From contig NZ_JSEO01000005.1 in assembly GCF_001624705.1 (NCBI RefSeq), positions 248,001 through 312,000 of the forward strand: a stretch of DNA of 64,000 nucleotides. The letters are read 5' to 3'. Source of the DNA: Marinomonas sp. SBI8L (lineage in GTDB: Bacteria > Pseudomonadota > Gammaproteobacteria > Pseudomonadales > Marinomonadaceae). A program made the position numbers and the translations under genes. Below, piece after piece: positions 26,602-34,851 of this stretch. Within the stretch, counting starts at the first letter, position 1; each line of letters starts with the position of its first letter. The notes beneath the pieces are model-generated. The model made no database searches and was not told where the DNA came from. It worked only from the letters and a program-made list of their open reading frames with translations.

Positions 26602-29600
26602 GTGAATATCGCAGCTTATTTTATCGAACGTAAGGTCACCAGCTGGATGCTGACCCTGATCTTGCTTGTTGGGGGTGTGATTGCCTTCACAGGTTTAGGT
26701 CAGCTAGAAGATCCTGAATTCACTATCAAAGATGCGCTTATCATTACCCACTATCCGGGTGCATCACCAGAGCAGGTTGAAGAAGAAGTCACCTATCCTA
26801 TTGAGATAGCACTGCAAAATTTAGCCTATGTGGATGAGATTAAATCCACCACAAAATCTGGCTATTCACAAGTCACGCTTACGATCAAAGAAACCTATCG
26901 TAAGCAAGAGCTAAAGCAGATTTGGGATGAAGTGCGTAAAACCGTTTCTGATATTGAAGGCAACTTCCCGACAGGTGTTACCACACCCGTTGTCGTAGAT
27001 GACTTTGGTGATGTATACGGGGTTATGCTGGCGGTTAATGGTGAAGGCTATCCTTACAAGGATCTTGAAACCTACATAGATTATCTCAAACGTGAGCTTG
27101 TACTTGTCGATGGTGTGAGTAAAGTTCAGGTGGCTGGTGAGCAGAGTGAACAGATCACAATTGAGATTTCACGTACTCGCTTAGCAACTATGGGTATCGA
27201 CCCTTCTAGCCTAGCAAACCTATTAAGCACACAAAATACTGTATCTAACGCAGGCTCTGTGCGTGTGGGTGACGAATATATTCGTATTAGCCCGACAGGT
27301 GAATTCCAAGACATTTCTGAGCTTGAGAACCTAATCGTTGGCACACCTACTTCTGGTGAAATGATTCGTCTAAGCGACATTGCCACCATTAAACGTGAAT
27401 ATGTAGACCCACAAACTAACCCAATTAACTTCAATGGCCATACCTCATTATTGTTAGGCATTTCATTTGCCTCTGGGGTAAACGTGGTTGAAGCGGGTAA
27501 ATCTATCGAAGCACGTATCGATGAGCTGAAATACCAACAGCCTATTGGTATTAACCTAGATACGGTTTATTTCCAATCGAAAGAAGTAGAACGCTCTGTT
27601 AGTAACTTCCTACTTAACCTAGCCGAAGCTGTGGGTATCGTTGTCTTAGTACTGCTTGTATTTATGGGTATTAAGTCAGGCATTTTGATTGGTTTAATCT
27701 TGTTATTAACCATTTTAGGTACCTTTATCATAATGGAGTACTTCTCCATTAACCTACAACGTATCTCGCTTGGTGGTTTGATTATTGCCTTAGGTATGCT
27801 GGTGGATAACGCCATAGTGGTGACTGAGGGAGTCTTGATAGGCCTTAAACGTGGCATGTCTAAACTAGAAGCGGCTTCGTCTGTTGTAAACCAAACTAAA
27901 TGGCCCCTGTTAGGCGCAACCATTATTGCGATTACAGCGTTTGCACCAATTGGTCTGTCGCCAGACTCTGTTGGTGAGTTTGTTGGCTCTCTTTTCTATG
28001 TACTCCTTATTTCGCTTTTCTTAAGTTGGGTGACAGCCGTTACGCTAACCCCATTCTTCTGCGACTTATTCTTTAAAGAAGAAATCAAAGAAGGTGAAGC
28101 GGAAGGCGAAGATCCATACAAGGGTGCTTTCTTTGTCGCTTATAAGTGGTTGTTAGATAAAGCATTGCACTATCGCTGGTTAACGGTTCTGCTTTTAATT
28201 GCAAGCTTAATGACAGCAGGTTGGGCCTTTCAATTCGTGAAGCAATCTTTCTTCCCACCTTCTACAACAGCTATGTTCTATCTAGATGTTGAGGGCCCTT
28301 CTGGTACTCATATTGATGCCAGCTATGAGCTAACAAAAAACATAGAACAGCGCCTATTGAAAGAAGATGGTGTTAGCACTATTACTTCGACTACAGGACA
28401 AGGCGTGCCACGCTTTATCCTGACATATAACCAAGAGCAGTCTAATTCTAGTTATGCACAATTCATTATTCGTACAGACAATGCCGAAGTCATTCCTGAC
28501 TTAATTGAACGTACTTATTACATAATGAAAGATGAGTTCCCTGATGTTGAAGCTAAGCTACAACGCCTTGAACTCGGACCTGGCTCTGGTTCGAAAATTG
28601 AAGCTCGTATCACAGGCCCAGATCCAAAAGTGCTACGTAGCATCAGTGAGCAAATTAAAGAAATCTACCGTGCTGATGGTGGCCTTGAAAATATCAAGGA
28701 TGACTGGCGTCAACGCACTAAAGTACTAAGACCTCAGTTTGATGAAGAACAAGCCCGTCGTCTTGGTATTAGTAAAGCCGACCTAGATCAGGTGCTACTA
28801 GCTAACTTTAACGGTTCACGTATTGGGCTCTATCGCGATGGTGCAGATATCTTGCCTATCGTACAAAAAGCGCCTGAGAATGAGCGTCGCTCAATTGATC
28901 AGATCCGTGATCTACAAATCTATAGCCCAGCCACTGGCGCTTACATCACGCTAACGAGCTTGGTGAAAGGCTTTGATGTGATTTGGGAAGATCCGATCAT
29001 TAAGCGTCATGACCGTAAACGTACCATTACCGTTATGTCTGATAACAAGATATTAGGTGGCGAAACTGCCATGGCTGTATTTGGCCGTGTCCGTGCCCCA
29101 ATAGAAGCAATTCCACTACCTCCAGGTTATACCCTAGAGTGGGGTGGCGAATATGAAAATAGTACCGATGCGCAAGCGAATATCTTTACCGCTTTACCTA
29201 TGGGCTATCTATTCATGTTCATCATCACGGTGCTTCTGTTTAACTCGGTCCGTGTGCCGCTGGTTATTTGGTTCTGCGTGCCTCTAGCCTTAATTGGTGT
29301 GTCATCAGGCTTACTGGCGATGAATACAGCATTTGGCTTCATGTCTCTATTAGGCTTCTTGAGTCTCTCAGGCATGATTGTCAAAAACGGGATAGTCTTG
29401 GCCGACCAGATCAATGTGGAACTAGGCCAAGGCGTTGAAACCTATAAAGCGGTTTTCCATTCAGCCGTGAGTCGTGTTAGACCTGTTTGTATGGCAGCTA
29501 TCACAACTATCTTGGGTATGATTCCGCTACTGTCCGACGCCTTCTTTGAAGGTATGGCTGTGGTTATCTCATTCGGTTTAGGCTTTGCCACTATTTTGAC

Positions 29601-29670
29601 TCTGATTGCAGTCCCTGTTTTCTATGTCATGTTGTTCCGAGTGAAGTATCGTCCTATGAAAGAGCTTTAA
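26602..29670 (+). CDS. RND efflux pump permease (AcrB-like)
   Basis: 1022 residues, starting at GTG 26602 immediately after the adaptor stop codon. The HAE-type layout is clear: TM1 near residue 15, two periplasmic porter loops, and TM helices about 335-490 and 860-1010. In TM4 the proton-relay segment is GMLVDNAIVVTEG, with Asp then Asn where AcrB has Asp-Asp. The TM10 Lys is present (SGMIVKNGIVLADQ). It exports drugs, solvents or metabolites by proton antiport. No outer-membrane factor follows. Substrates cannot be told from sequence. Confidence 0.95.
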   Translation: MNIAAYFIERKVTSWMLTLILLVGGVIAFTGLGQLEDPEFTIKDALIITHYPGASPEQVEEEVTYPIEIALQNLAYVDEIKSTTKSGYSQVTLTIKETYRKQELKQIWDEVRKTVSDIEGNFPTGVTTPVVVDDFGDVYGVMLAVNGEGYPYKDLETYIDYLKRELVLVDGVSKVQVAGEQSEQITIEISRTRLATMGIDPSSLANLLSTQNTVSNAGSVRVGDEYIRISPTGEFQDISELENLIVGTPTSGEMIRLSDIATIKREYVDPQTNPINFNGHTSLLLGISFASGVNVVEAGKSIEARIDELKYQQPIGINLDTVYFQSKEVERSVSNFLLNLAEAVGIVVLVLLVFMGIKSGILIGLILLLTILGTFIIMEYFSINLQRISLGGLIIALGMLVDNAIVVTEGVLIGLKRGMSKLEAASSVVNQTKWPLLGATIIAITAFAPIGLSPDSVGEFVGSLFYVLLISLFLSWVTAVTLTPFFCDLFFKEEIKEGEAEGEDPYKGAFFVAYKWLLDKALHYRWLTVLLLIASLMTAGWAFQFVKQSFFPPSTTAMFYLDVEGPSGTHIDASYELTKNIEQRLLKEDGVSTITSTTGQGVPRFILTYNQEQSNSSYAQFIIRTDNAEVIPDLIERTYYIMKDEFPDVEAKLQRLELGPGSGSKIEARITGPDPKVLRSISEQIKEIYRADGGLENIKDDWRQRTKVLRPQFDEEQARRLGISKADLDQVLLANFNGSRIGLYRDGADILPIVQKAPENERRSIDQIRDLQIYSPATGAYITLTSLVKGFDVIWEDPIIKRHDRKRTITVMSDNKILGGETAMAVFGRVRAPIEAIPLPPGYTLEWGGEYENSTDAQANIFTALPMGYLFMFIITVLLFNSVRVPLVIWFCVPLALIGVSSGLLAMNTAFGFMSLLGFLSLSGMIVKNGIVLADQINVELGQGVETYKAVFHSAVSRVRPVCMAAITTILGMIPLLSDAFFEGMAVVISFGLGFATILTLIAVPVFYVMLFRVKYRPMKEL

Positions 29671-29720
29671 TCATCTGATTTAAGCGCTATATAAGACAGT
29701 CACTTTATTCTGACTGATAT

Positions 29721-29757
29721 AGCCCAATAAGCATTCAATGACGGCTTATTGGGCTTC
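29721..29757 (+). terminator. terminator after the RND pump gene
   Basis: AGCCCAATAAGC (29721-29732) and GCTTATTGGGCT (29744-29755) form a perfect 12-bp stem followed by TCTTATAT. The T-tract is modest. Confidence 0.75.
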
Positions 29758-29823
29758 TTATATCCACCTATTATTGTCACCTTTTTAAAGCTGATTAATT
29801 TAAAGCTGAAACAAGAGAAAGCC

Positions 29824-30813
29824 ATGCGTACTGATGAATTATTACAACTAGATATTAAACTCCTTGTCGCTTTTCATACCATTATTGAAGAAGGCAGCGT
29901 ATCTAGAGCAGCAGAACGTCTAGGTGTCACTCAACCCGCCTTAAGTAAAAGTTTGCAGAAACTTCGCTCTGTTTTTAATGATGCACTTTTCTCTCGCCAA
30001 GCTTATGGTCTTAGCCCGACCGCCCGGGCATCTGAATTACATTTACAAATTGAACCGATACTGCATTCGCTTTCCTCTCTAACAAGCCCACCTAAGTTAG
30101 ACTTATCTGAATTACACAGGCATTTTTGCCTGCATATTCACGAAAGTGTGCTTGCCAGTTTTATTGAGCCTCTGTTATCTGAAATATATAACGAAGCCCC
30201 CAATGTTAAGCTTTCCATTTCCAATTGGGGTACACAAAGTTTTTATGAGCTAAACCAGTCTACGGTTGATTTGGGCATAGGTATGATTAACGGCACCCCC
30301 AATAATGTGCGCTCAAAGTTAATTGGCCATATTGAAGGCTGTATCTTAATTAGCCGAACTCACCCTCTTTTCCATAAGGATAAGTTTGAAACGGAAGACT
30401 TAGTGAATTACCCGTTAGCTTCGCACCATATTCAGCGCCATGCTATGAGCCCTTCCATCACTCTACAAAAGTTACAGCAGCAAGGGTTTGATATCATGCC
30501 AAACCTAGAAACGGAGAGCTTGTTGGCCGCCATGAAGGCAATCAAAAATGGTATGACCTTGGTAACAGGTTATGCAACCGCCAATCTAATGATGGATTTT
30601 ATGGCGAGCTCAGGTAGAGGAGATGATATTAAGCTCATGCCTCTTCCAGAAGACATAGTTAAGTTAGACCCATACGATAATCAGCACCCAGTGCAAATGT
30701 GTTGGCATGAAAGAAACAACAATGATTTGTCTCACAAATGGCTAAGAGAGAAAATTGCCAACCATATGAAGAACTCACCTTGGATGATTAACAAGCTGAT
30801 AAAGCATATCTAA
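29824..30813 (+). CDS. LysR-family transcriptional regulator
   Basis: 329 residues from ATG 29824. The frame is open further left, but that start lies inside the preceding terminator hairpin and adds residues not seen in the family. The HTH reads LLVAFHTIIEEGSVSRAAER, then LGVTQPALSKSLQKLR, which is a canonical LysR N-terminus. The effector domain follows from about residue 95. It sits after the RND pump on the same strand, and upstream of the DUF606 transporter pair; either could be a target. The stop TAA (30811-30813) is immediately followed by a MITE remnant. Confidence 0.92.
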   Translation: MRTDELLQLDIKLLVAFHTIIEEGSVSRAAERLGVTQPALSKSLQKLRSVFNDALFSRQAYGLSPTARASELHLQIEPILHSLSSLTSPPKLDLSELHRHFCLHIHESVLASFIEPLLSEIYNEAPNVKLSISNWGTQSFYELNQSTVDLGIGMINGTPNNVRSKLIGHIEGCILISRTHPLFHKDKFETEDLVNYPLASHHIQRHAMSPSITLQKLQQQGFDIMPNLETESLLAAMKAIKNGMTLVTGYATANLMMDFMASSGRGDDIKLMPLPEDIVKLDPYDNQHPVQMCWHERNNNDLSHKWLREKIANHMKNSPWMINKLIKHI

Positions 30814-30900
30814 CTAGGGAACCTGCGAATAAACCCTCCCACCTCAGCGTGTGGATAAAAGCCCCTATATTTATGATGAGGGACATTTAACAATTTATAT
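30814..30900 (+). mobile_element. IS5-type MITE, copy 2 (left-end fragment)
   Basis: CTAG (30814-30817) is followed by GGAACCTGCGAATAAA and about 80 bp that match the left part of the complete copies, including a perfect DnaA-box word TGTGGATAA at 30850-30858. Similarity fades near 30900 and the right end is missing, so this is a decayed or deleted copy. It begins on the base after the LysR stop codon. Confidence 0.8.
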
Positions 30901-30908
30901 AAAATTCG

Positions 30909-30939
30909 ACTTACTGTTTCCCAAATGGCAACAGTAAGT
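30909..30939 (+). terminator. hairpin after the LysR gene and MITE remnant
   Basis: ACTTACTGTT (30909-30918) pairs perfectly with AACAGTAAGT (30930-30939) across eleven bases and is followed by a T-rich stretch. It probably ends the LysR transcript before the DUF606 pair. Confidence 0.55.
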
Positions 30940-31012
30940 TATCTCTTTTCTGGCTTATCCTACCTTACTAATCCACTTACAATTCACCTATTCAAACATA
31001 GGATGTAACAAG

Positions 31013-31480
31013 GTGAACAAAACATACTCTTACGCTACGATAGCGTTATTTTCGGGTGCCCTTCTAGCGCTCATGATCCAGTTAAATTCACAGCTTGCCT
31101 TACTCAATTCCCCCCTTGAGGCATCATGGATTGCTCATGGATTAGGGGCTTTTTGTGCATACGCTATATTGCTAATCATTGGCACAAAAAAGCTTAATGC
31201 AGGCGCAATAAAAGACGAAAAAGCTAAATGGTACAGTTACTTAGGTGGTTTGCCTGGCGCTATGACAGTCATGCTTGCAGCTGTTACTGTGAATTCCGAA
31301 TTAGGCCTTGCTGGCACTTTATCCTTGGCCTTATTAGGGCAAATTCTATTTAGTTTAATAGTGGATAGTTTTGGCCTATTCAATAGCCCAAAAAGGCGGC
31401 TTGGTTGGCACGATGTAAAAGTAATTTTCCTCATTTTAAGCGGCAGTATGCTCATCATTTTTGCAGGTAATTCTTTATGA
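31013..31480 (+). CDS. DUF606 (YdcZ-type) small DMT transporter subunit 1
   Basis: 155 residues, GTG start at 31013 behind a weak AAGG. About five membrane helices are visible, beginning YATIALFSGALLALMIQLNSQ. Half-size DUF606 proteins are related to the DMT/EamA superfamily and often come as tandem paralogous pairs that may assemble as a heterodimer. The second member follows with a four-base overlap (ATGA at 31477). The substrate is unknown. Confidence 0.85.
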   Translation: MNKTYSYATIALFSGALLALMIQLNSQLALLNSPLEASWIAHGLGAFCAYAILLIIGTKKLNAGAIKDEKAKWYSYLGGLPGAMTVMLAAVTVNSELGLAGTLSLALLGQILFSLIVDSFGLFNSPKRRLGWHDVKVIFLILSGSMLIIFAGNSL

Positions 31481-31971
31481 GTTTATTGATCCTCTTAGCC
31501 TTAACTAATGGTCTCTGCATTGGTTTAAGTCGCAGCCTCAATGGCCAATTAAGCCTACATAAAGGGCCATTTAAGGCATCATTTTATAACCATATTTTTG
31601 GCTTTCTATTTTTAAGCTTGATTCTTATTTGCCTAGATACTGAGTTGAGTAGCCTAACACCAGCATGGCACAAGGAAACCTGGTATTTATTTTTAGGCGG
31701 TGTCATTGGTGCTTTTTATGTGGCACTCAATAGTTATGTTTTAAATCAGCTAGGGGCGATGAAGGCGGCACTACTTGTCATTAGTGGGCAGATGGTGACG
31801 GGAGTATTATTAGATATTGTATTTAGTGCTAGTCTAGATAAGCTTTTCCCTTATGTTCTGCAAGGGCTAGGTATCATATTCATTATTTTGGGAGTGAGAC
31901 TTTCTCAAAAAAAGCCGAAGGAGATAATTAAGGAACCTGCGAATAAGTCCTCCGCCTCAGCGTGTGGATAA
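31477..31971 (+). CDS. DUF606 (YdcZ-type) small DMT transporter subunit 2, C-terminus altered by a MITE
   Basis: 164 residues with about five helices; LALTNGLCIGLSRSLNGQLS resembles the first helix of subunit 1. The frame enters MITE copy 3 at 31932, so its last 13 residues (KEPANKSSASACG) come from the element and the TAA lies in the DnaA-box word. Removing the element and one TTAA restores a frame ending N-K-R-H-P-C-H-S then TAA. The change is confined to the cytoplasmic tail, so the transporter may still function. Confidence 0.85.
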   Translation: MSLLILLALTNGLCIGLSRSLNGQLSLHKGPFKASFYNHIFGFLFLSLILICLDTELSSLTPAWHKETWYLFLGGVIGAFYVALNSYVLNQLGAMKAALLVISGQMVTGVLLDIVFSASLDKLFPYVLQGLGIIFIILGVRLSQKKPKEIIKEPANKSSASACG

Positions 31972-32233
31972 AAGCCGCTAGATTTATGGCGAGGAGCGCA
32001 ACTTAATAGTGATTCTATTGATAAGGTTCTCAACATAAAGATAGGGCTTTTAGACCACGCCCTTCGGGTCTTTGAAGAATACCTAAACGGCATTTCAGAA
32101 AAAGTAGCACCCTGTGTTGTCACTTCTCGAAAGGTACCTACATTACGTCAAAATAACTCCTTGCGTGATACGTTTTCCCATATACCTTAGAAGAGCAGAC
32201 TGAGAAGAGGTGACTTAATCGCAGGTTCCTTAA
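31928..32233 (+). mobile_element. IS5-type MITE, copy 3 (298 bp plus TTAA duplication)
   Basis: The element spans 31932-32229 with perfect TTAA on both sides (31928-31931 and 32230-32233). Terminal inverted repeats are GGAACCTGCGAATAAGTC and its complement with one change. It is longer than copies 1 and 5 because of extra bases around 32080-32100 and 32170-32195. A perfect DnaA-box word lies at 31963-31971. It separates the rightward DUF606 gene from the leftward DUF1653 gene. Confidence 0.88.
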
Positions 32234-32262
32234 CAAGCGACATCCTTGTCACTCATAACAAG

Positions 32263-32502
32263 TTAATCTTGGCTCTCGTCTTCTAGCTCTCTAATCCAAT
32301 GAAAGCGTGGTATCTCTTCACCACCCACTTCCACGCTTTCTACAAACATGGATAAAGGGCGAGCCCACCAACCATAATCACCATAAAGTGCCTGATAAAT
32401 CACCAGTGACTCTTCTGTCTCACTGTGTTTTACCACCTTATCCACTTTATACTCGGCGCCTTTATAATGACGATAAATGCCTGCTTTAATCTCTGCACTC
32501 AT
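32263..32502 (-). CDS. DUF1653 domain protein
   Basis: 79 residues from the ATG at 32502; a TTG three codons earlier in frame is possible, but AGAAGAG is better placed for the ATG. The DUF1653 core is [16 protein letters not shown], then [17 protein letters not shown] and FHWI. This small SH3-like domain of unknown function is often stand-alone or fused to other domains. It is convergent with the DUF606 pair, with MITE copy 3 between, and divergent from aruF. Confidence 0.85.
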   Translation of the reverse strand: MSAEIKAGIYRHYKGAEYKVDKVVKHSETEESLVIYQALYGDYGWWARPLSMFVESVEVGGEEIPRFHWIRELEDESQD

Positions 32503-32582
32503 GCTTTTCAATCTCTTCTAATTTATATTTCAGCAATTAATTATGTATTTAAGACAAAAAAAGTCCCTTTTTAAGAAAATTT

Positions 32583-32598
32583 TGTCGCAAAAACAAAA
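32583..32598 (+). promoter_or_regulatory. possible single ArgR half-site upstream of aruF
   Basis: TGTCGC followed by eight bases and AA resembles the half-site described for pseudomonad ArgR. Only one half is seen and the region is A-rich, so this is weak. Its place 98 bp before aruF is what makes it worth recording. Confidence 0.2.
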
Positions 32599-32695
32599 TT
32601 AGCCATCTTCTTTACTTCAGCCATTTCATCAATAATAAAATAACTAATCTGCTCTTTTACCCTATTGATCTTGTTTTTCACAATAAGGAAAATTT

Positions 32696-33715
32696 ATGTA
32701 CCTAGTTCGTCCAGTCGACTTTGCTGATTTACCAGCATTAGAAAGATTAGCGCAACAAGCGGGTATTGGAATCACCAATTTTCCGGCTAATCGTGACAGA
32801 CTCAATGACAAAATAGCGTCCTCACGTCGTTCTATGCAACAAGAGGTGGTACAACCGGGCGAAGAATCCTACTGCTTTGTGTTGGTAAACACCAGTAATG
32901 ATGAAATTGTAGGTGTCTGCGGTATCGATGCCATGGTGGGAACAGATGCCCCATTTTACAGCTACCGTATTGACGAAGTTGTCCATGCCTCACCGCAATT
33001 ACAAATCCACAATCGTATTCCGGCTCTCTTTTTATGCCACGACTATAGTGGAACAAGCCGCCTAGTCGCATTGATTGTTGACCAGCAGCACCAAACGCAT
33101 GAAACCATGTCGCTTTTATCTCGTGCTCGTTTGCTTTTCATTGCACAACACCAAGAGCGTTTCACTTCCAAGCTATTTGTTGAGCTAAGAGGTGAAAGTG
33201 ATCAAGCAGGCTACTCTCCATTTTGGGACTCACTAGGCAAGTACTTCTTTAGCATGGACTTTCAAAAAGCCGATTATTTATCCGGTGTGAGTAATAAACA
33301 CTTCATCGCTGATCTAATGCCAAGATACCCAATTTATGTCCCTACCTTGCCAGATGCTGCACAGCAGGTAATAGGTGTTGTACATGAAGATTCAGAAAAA
33401 ACTAGCGACATACTTTTAGAAGAAGGATTCAGCTTTAAAGGTTATGTGGACATTTTTGACGCCGGCCCAAGTGTTGAAGCAAGAGCTAGCGACTTAAGAA
33501 CCATAAGTAACAGTCAGTCCACTGGCTTTAACACGGATGTCATAAAAAATGATTCATCCTTACACATAATAGCCAGTGGTGAACTAGAAGAATTCAAGGT
33601 AACTCTGGCAAACGCCAATTACCAAAAAGATACCGAGTCACTCTCTATCTCTTCAAAGGTGCAACAAACCTTGCAAATGAAGGAAGGAGATGAAGTGCAC
33701 TGGGTACCGATTTAA
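32696..33715 (+). CDS. aruF: arginine N-succinyltransferase, alpha subunit (AruF type)
   Basis: 339 residues, ATG with AAGGA upstream. It starts MYLVRPVDFADLPALERLAQ, followed by EESYCFVLVNT, FYSYRIDEVVHASPQL and RFTSKLFVELRGESD, which define AstA/AruF. Together with the beta subunit it moves succinyl from succinyl-CoA to arginine, the first step of the AST pathway. The two subunits are paralogues encoded side by side. The fold is related to GNAT acyltransferases. Confidence 0.9.
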   Translation: MYLVRPVDFADLPALERLAQQAGIGITNFPANRDRLNDKIASSRRSMQQEVVQPGEESYCFVLVNTSNDEIVGVCGIDAMVGTDAPFYSYRIDEVVHASPQLQIHNRIPALFLCHDYSGTSRLVALIVDQQHQTHETMSLLSRARLLFIAQHQERFTSKLFVELRGESDQAGYSPFWDSLGKYFFSMDFQKADYLSGVSNKHFIADLMPRYPIYVPTLPDAAQQVIGVVHEDSEKTSDILLEEGFSFKGYVDIFDAGPSVEARASDLRTISNSQSTGFNTDVIKNDSSLHIIASGELEEFKVTLANANYQKDTESLSISSKVQQTLQMKEGDEVHWVPI

Positions 33716-33789
33716 TAAAGTTTCTTTAGATAAAAAAATTTACCGAATCCCTTTTTAACCCATGATTAAATTTATAGAGGCCTAATCTT

Positions 33790-34830
33790 ATGATGGTCAT
33801 ACGCCCAATCGCTAAAACAGAGCTAGATTCCCTATACCAGCTTGCAGATAAAACTGGTGTTGGTTTTACTTCTCTAGTACCTGATGAAGCGATTCTGAAA
33901 AATAAAATCGAAGTATCGAACCAATCATTTGCTAAAGAGACCATTGAAGGTCCAACAGACGAGAGTTACTTGTTTGTTCTAGAAGATACTGAAACTGGTG
34001 CTATCGTGGGTACCAGTGGACTGTTAGCAACCGTCGGCCTAGACGAGCCTTTCTACAGCTACCACCTAGGTAAACTGGTTCACTCTTCACGTGAACTTGG
34101 TGTGCACAACATAATGCCAACCTTGGTATTAAACAATGACTACACAGGTTTGAGTGAAATCTGCACCTTGTTTTTAGAAGAAGGCTACCGTCATTCTAAA
34201 AATGGCCAACTGCTATCTAAAGCACGCTTCTTGTTCTTAGCACAATTCCCTGAGCGCTTTACTAACAAGATTTTCGCCGAAATGCGTGGTGTCAGTGATG
34301 ACGAAGGCCGCTCACCACTTTGGGAGTCTTTGGGTCGTCATTTCTTCTCCCTTGATTTTAAAAAGGCAGATGAGCTTACCTCACTAGGTAGCAAACAATT
34401 TATCGCTGAATTGATGCCAAGTAACCCAGTTTACACCGCTTTCTTAAGTCAAGAAGCGCAAGACTGCCTAGGCCAAGTACACCATAAAACAGCGCCTGCT
34501 TTACGTTTGCTACAGCAAGAAGGCTTCTGCTACGAGAACTATGTAGACATCTTTGATGGTGGCCCAACCGTTGAAGCCCATGTTCCAAACATTCGTGCTG
34601 TACGCGAGAGTCGTCTATGTCTAGCGACAATTACAGATGAAGCACAAGAAAAAGAAGGCACCTACTACCTAGTATCTAACTCTAAGTTAGCTGACTTCCG
34701 TTGTATTTTGATTCAACGCAACAGCACCCCTGGAAGCACACTAACACTGAGCCAAGAAGAAGCTGAACATCTATGTGTTAATAACAAAGAAGCCGTTCGT
34801 ATTGTCGAGCTGTCTCCTGCTAAACCATAA
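33790..34830 (+). CDS. aruG: arginine N-succinyltransferase, beta subunit (AruG/AstA type)
   Basis: 346 residues; start ATG 33790 or the ATG at 33793, with GAGG about nine bases before. The same landmarks as in AruF recur: MVIRPIAKTELDSLYQLADK, FYSYHLGKLVHSSREL and RFTNKIFAEMRGVSD, but with clear divergence. The C-terminal VDIFDGGPTVEAH segment is the most conserved part of AstA. It lies 74 bp after aruF and 21 bp before astD, so the four genes form one operon. The name AruG is used because of the paired arrangement; a single-gene AstA would be named astA. Confidence 0.92.
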   Translation: MMVIRPIAKTELDSLYQLADKTGVGFTSLVPDEAILKNKIEVSNQSFAKETIEGPTDESYLFVLEDTETGAIVGTSGLLATVGLDEPFYSYHLGKLVHSSRELGVHNIMPTLVLNNDYTGLSEICTLFLEEGYRHSKNGQLLSKARFLFLAQFPERFTNKIFAEMRGVSDDEGRSPLWESLGRHFFSLDFKKADELTSLGSKQFIAELMPSNPVYTAFLSQEAQDCLGQVHHKTAPALRLLQQEGFCYENYVDIFDGGPTVEAHVPNIRAVRESRLCLATITDEAQEKEGTYYLVSNSKLADFRCILIQRNSTPGSTLTLSQEEAEHLCVNNKEAVRIVELSPAKP

Positions 34831-34851
34831 CAATTTATAAGGATTAAGATA

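Noticed and set aside
27567-27923. 118-residue frame antisense to the RND pump gene
   Set aside because: Shadow frame within a well-supported gene.
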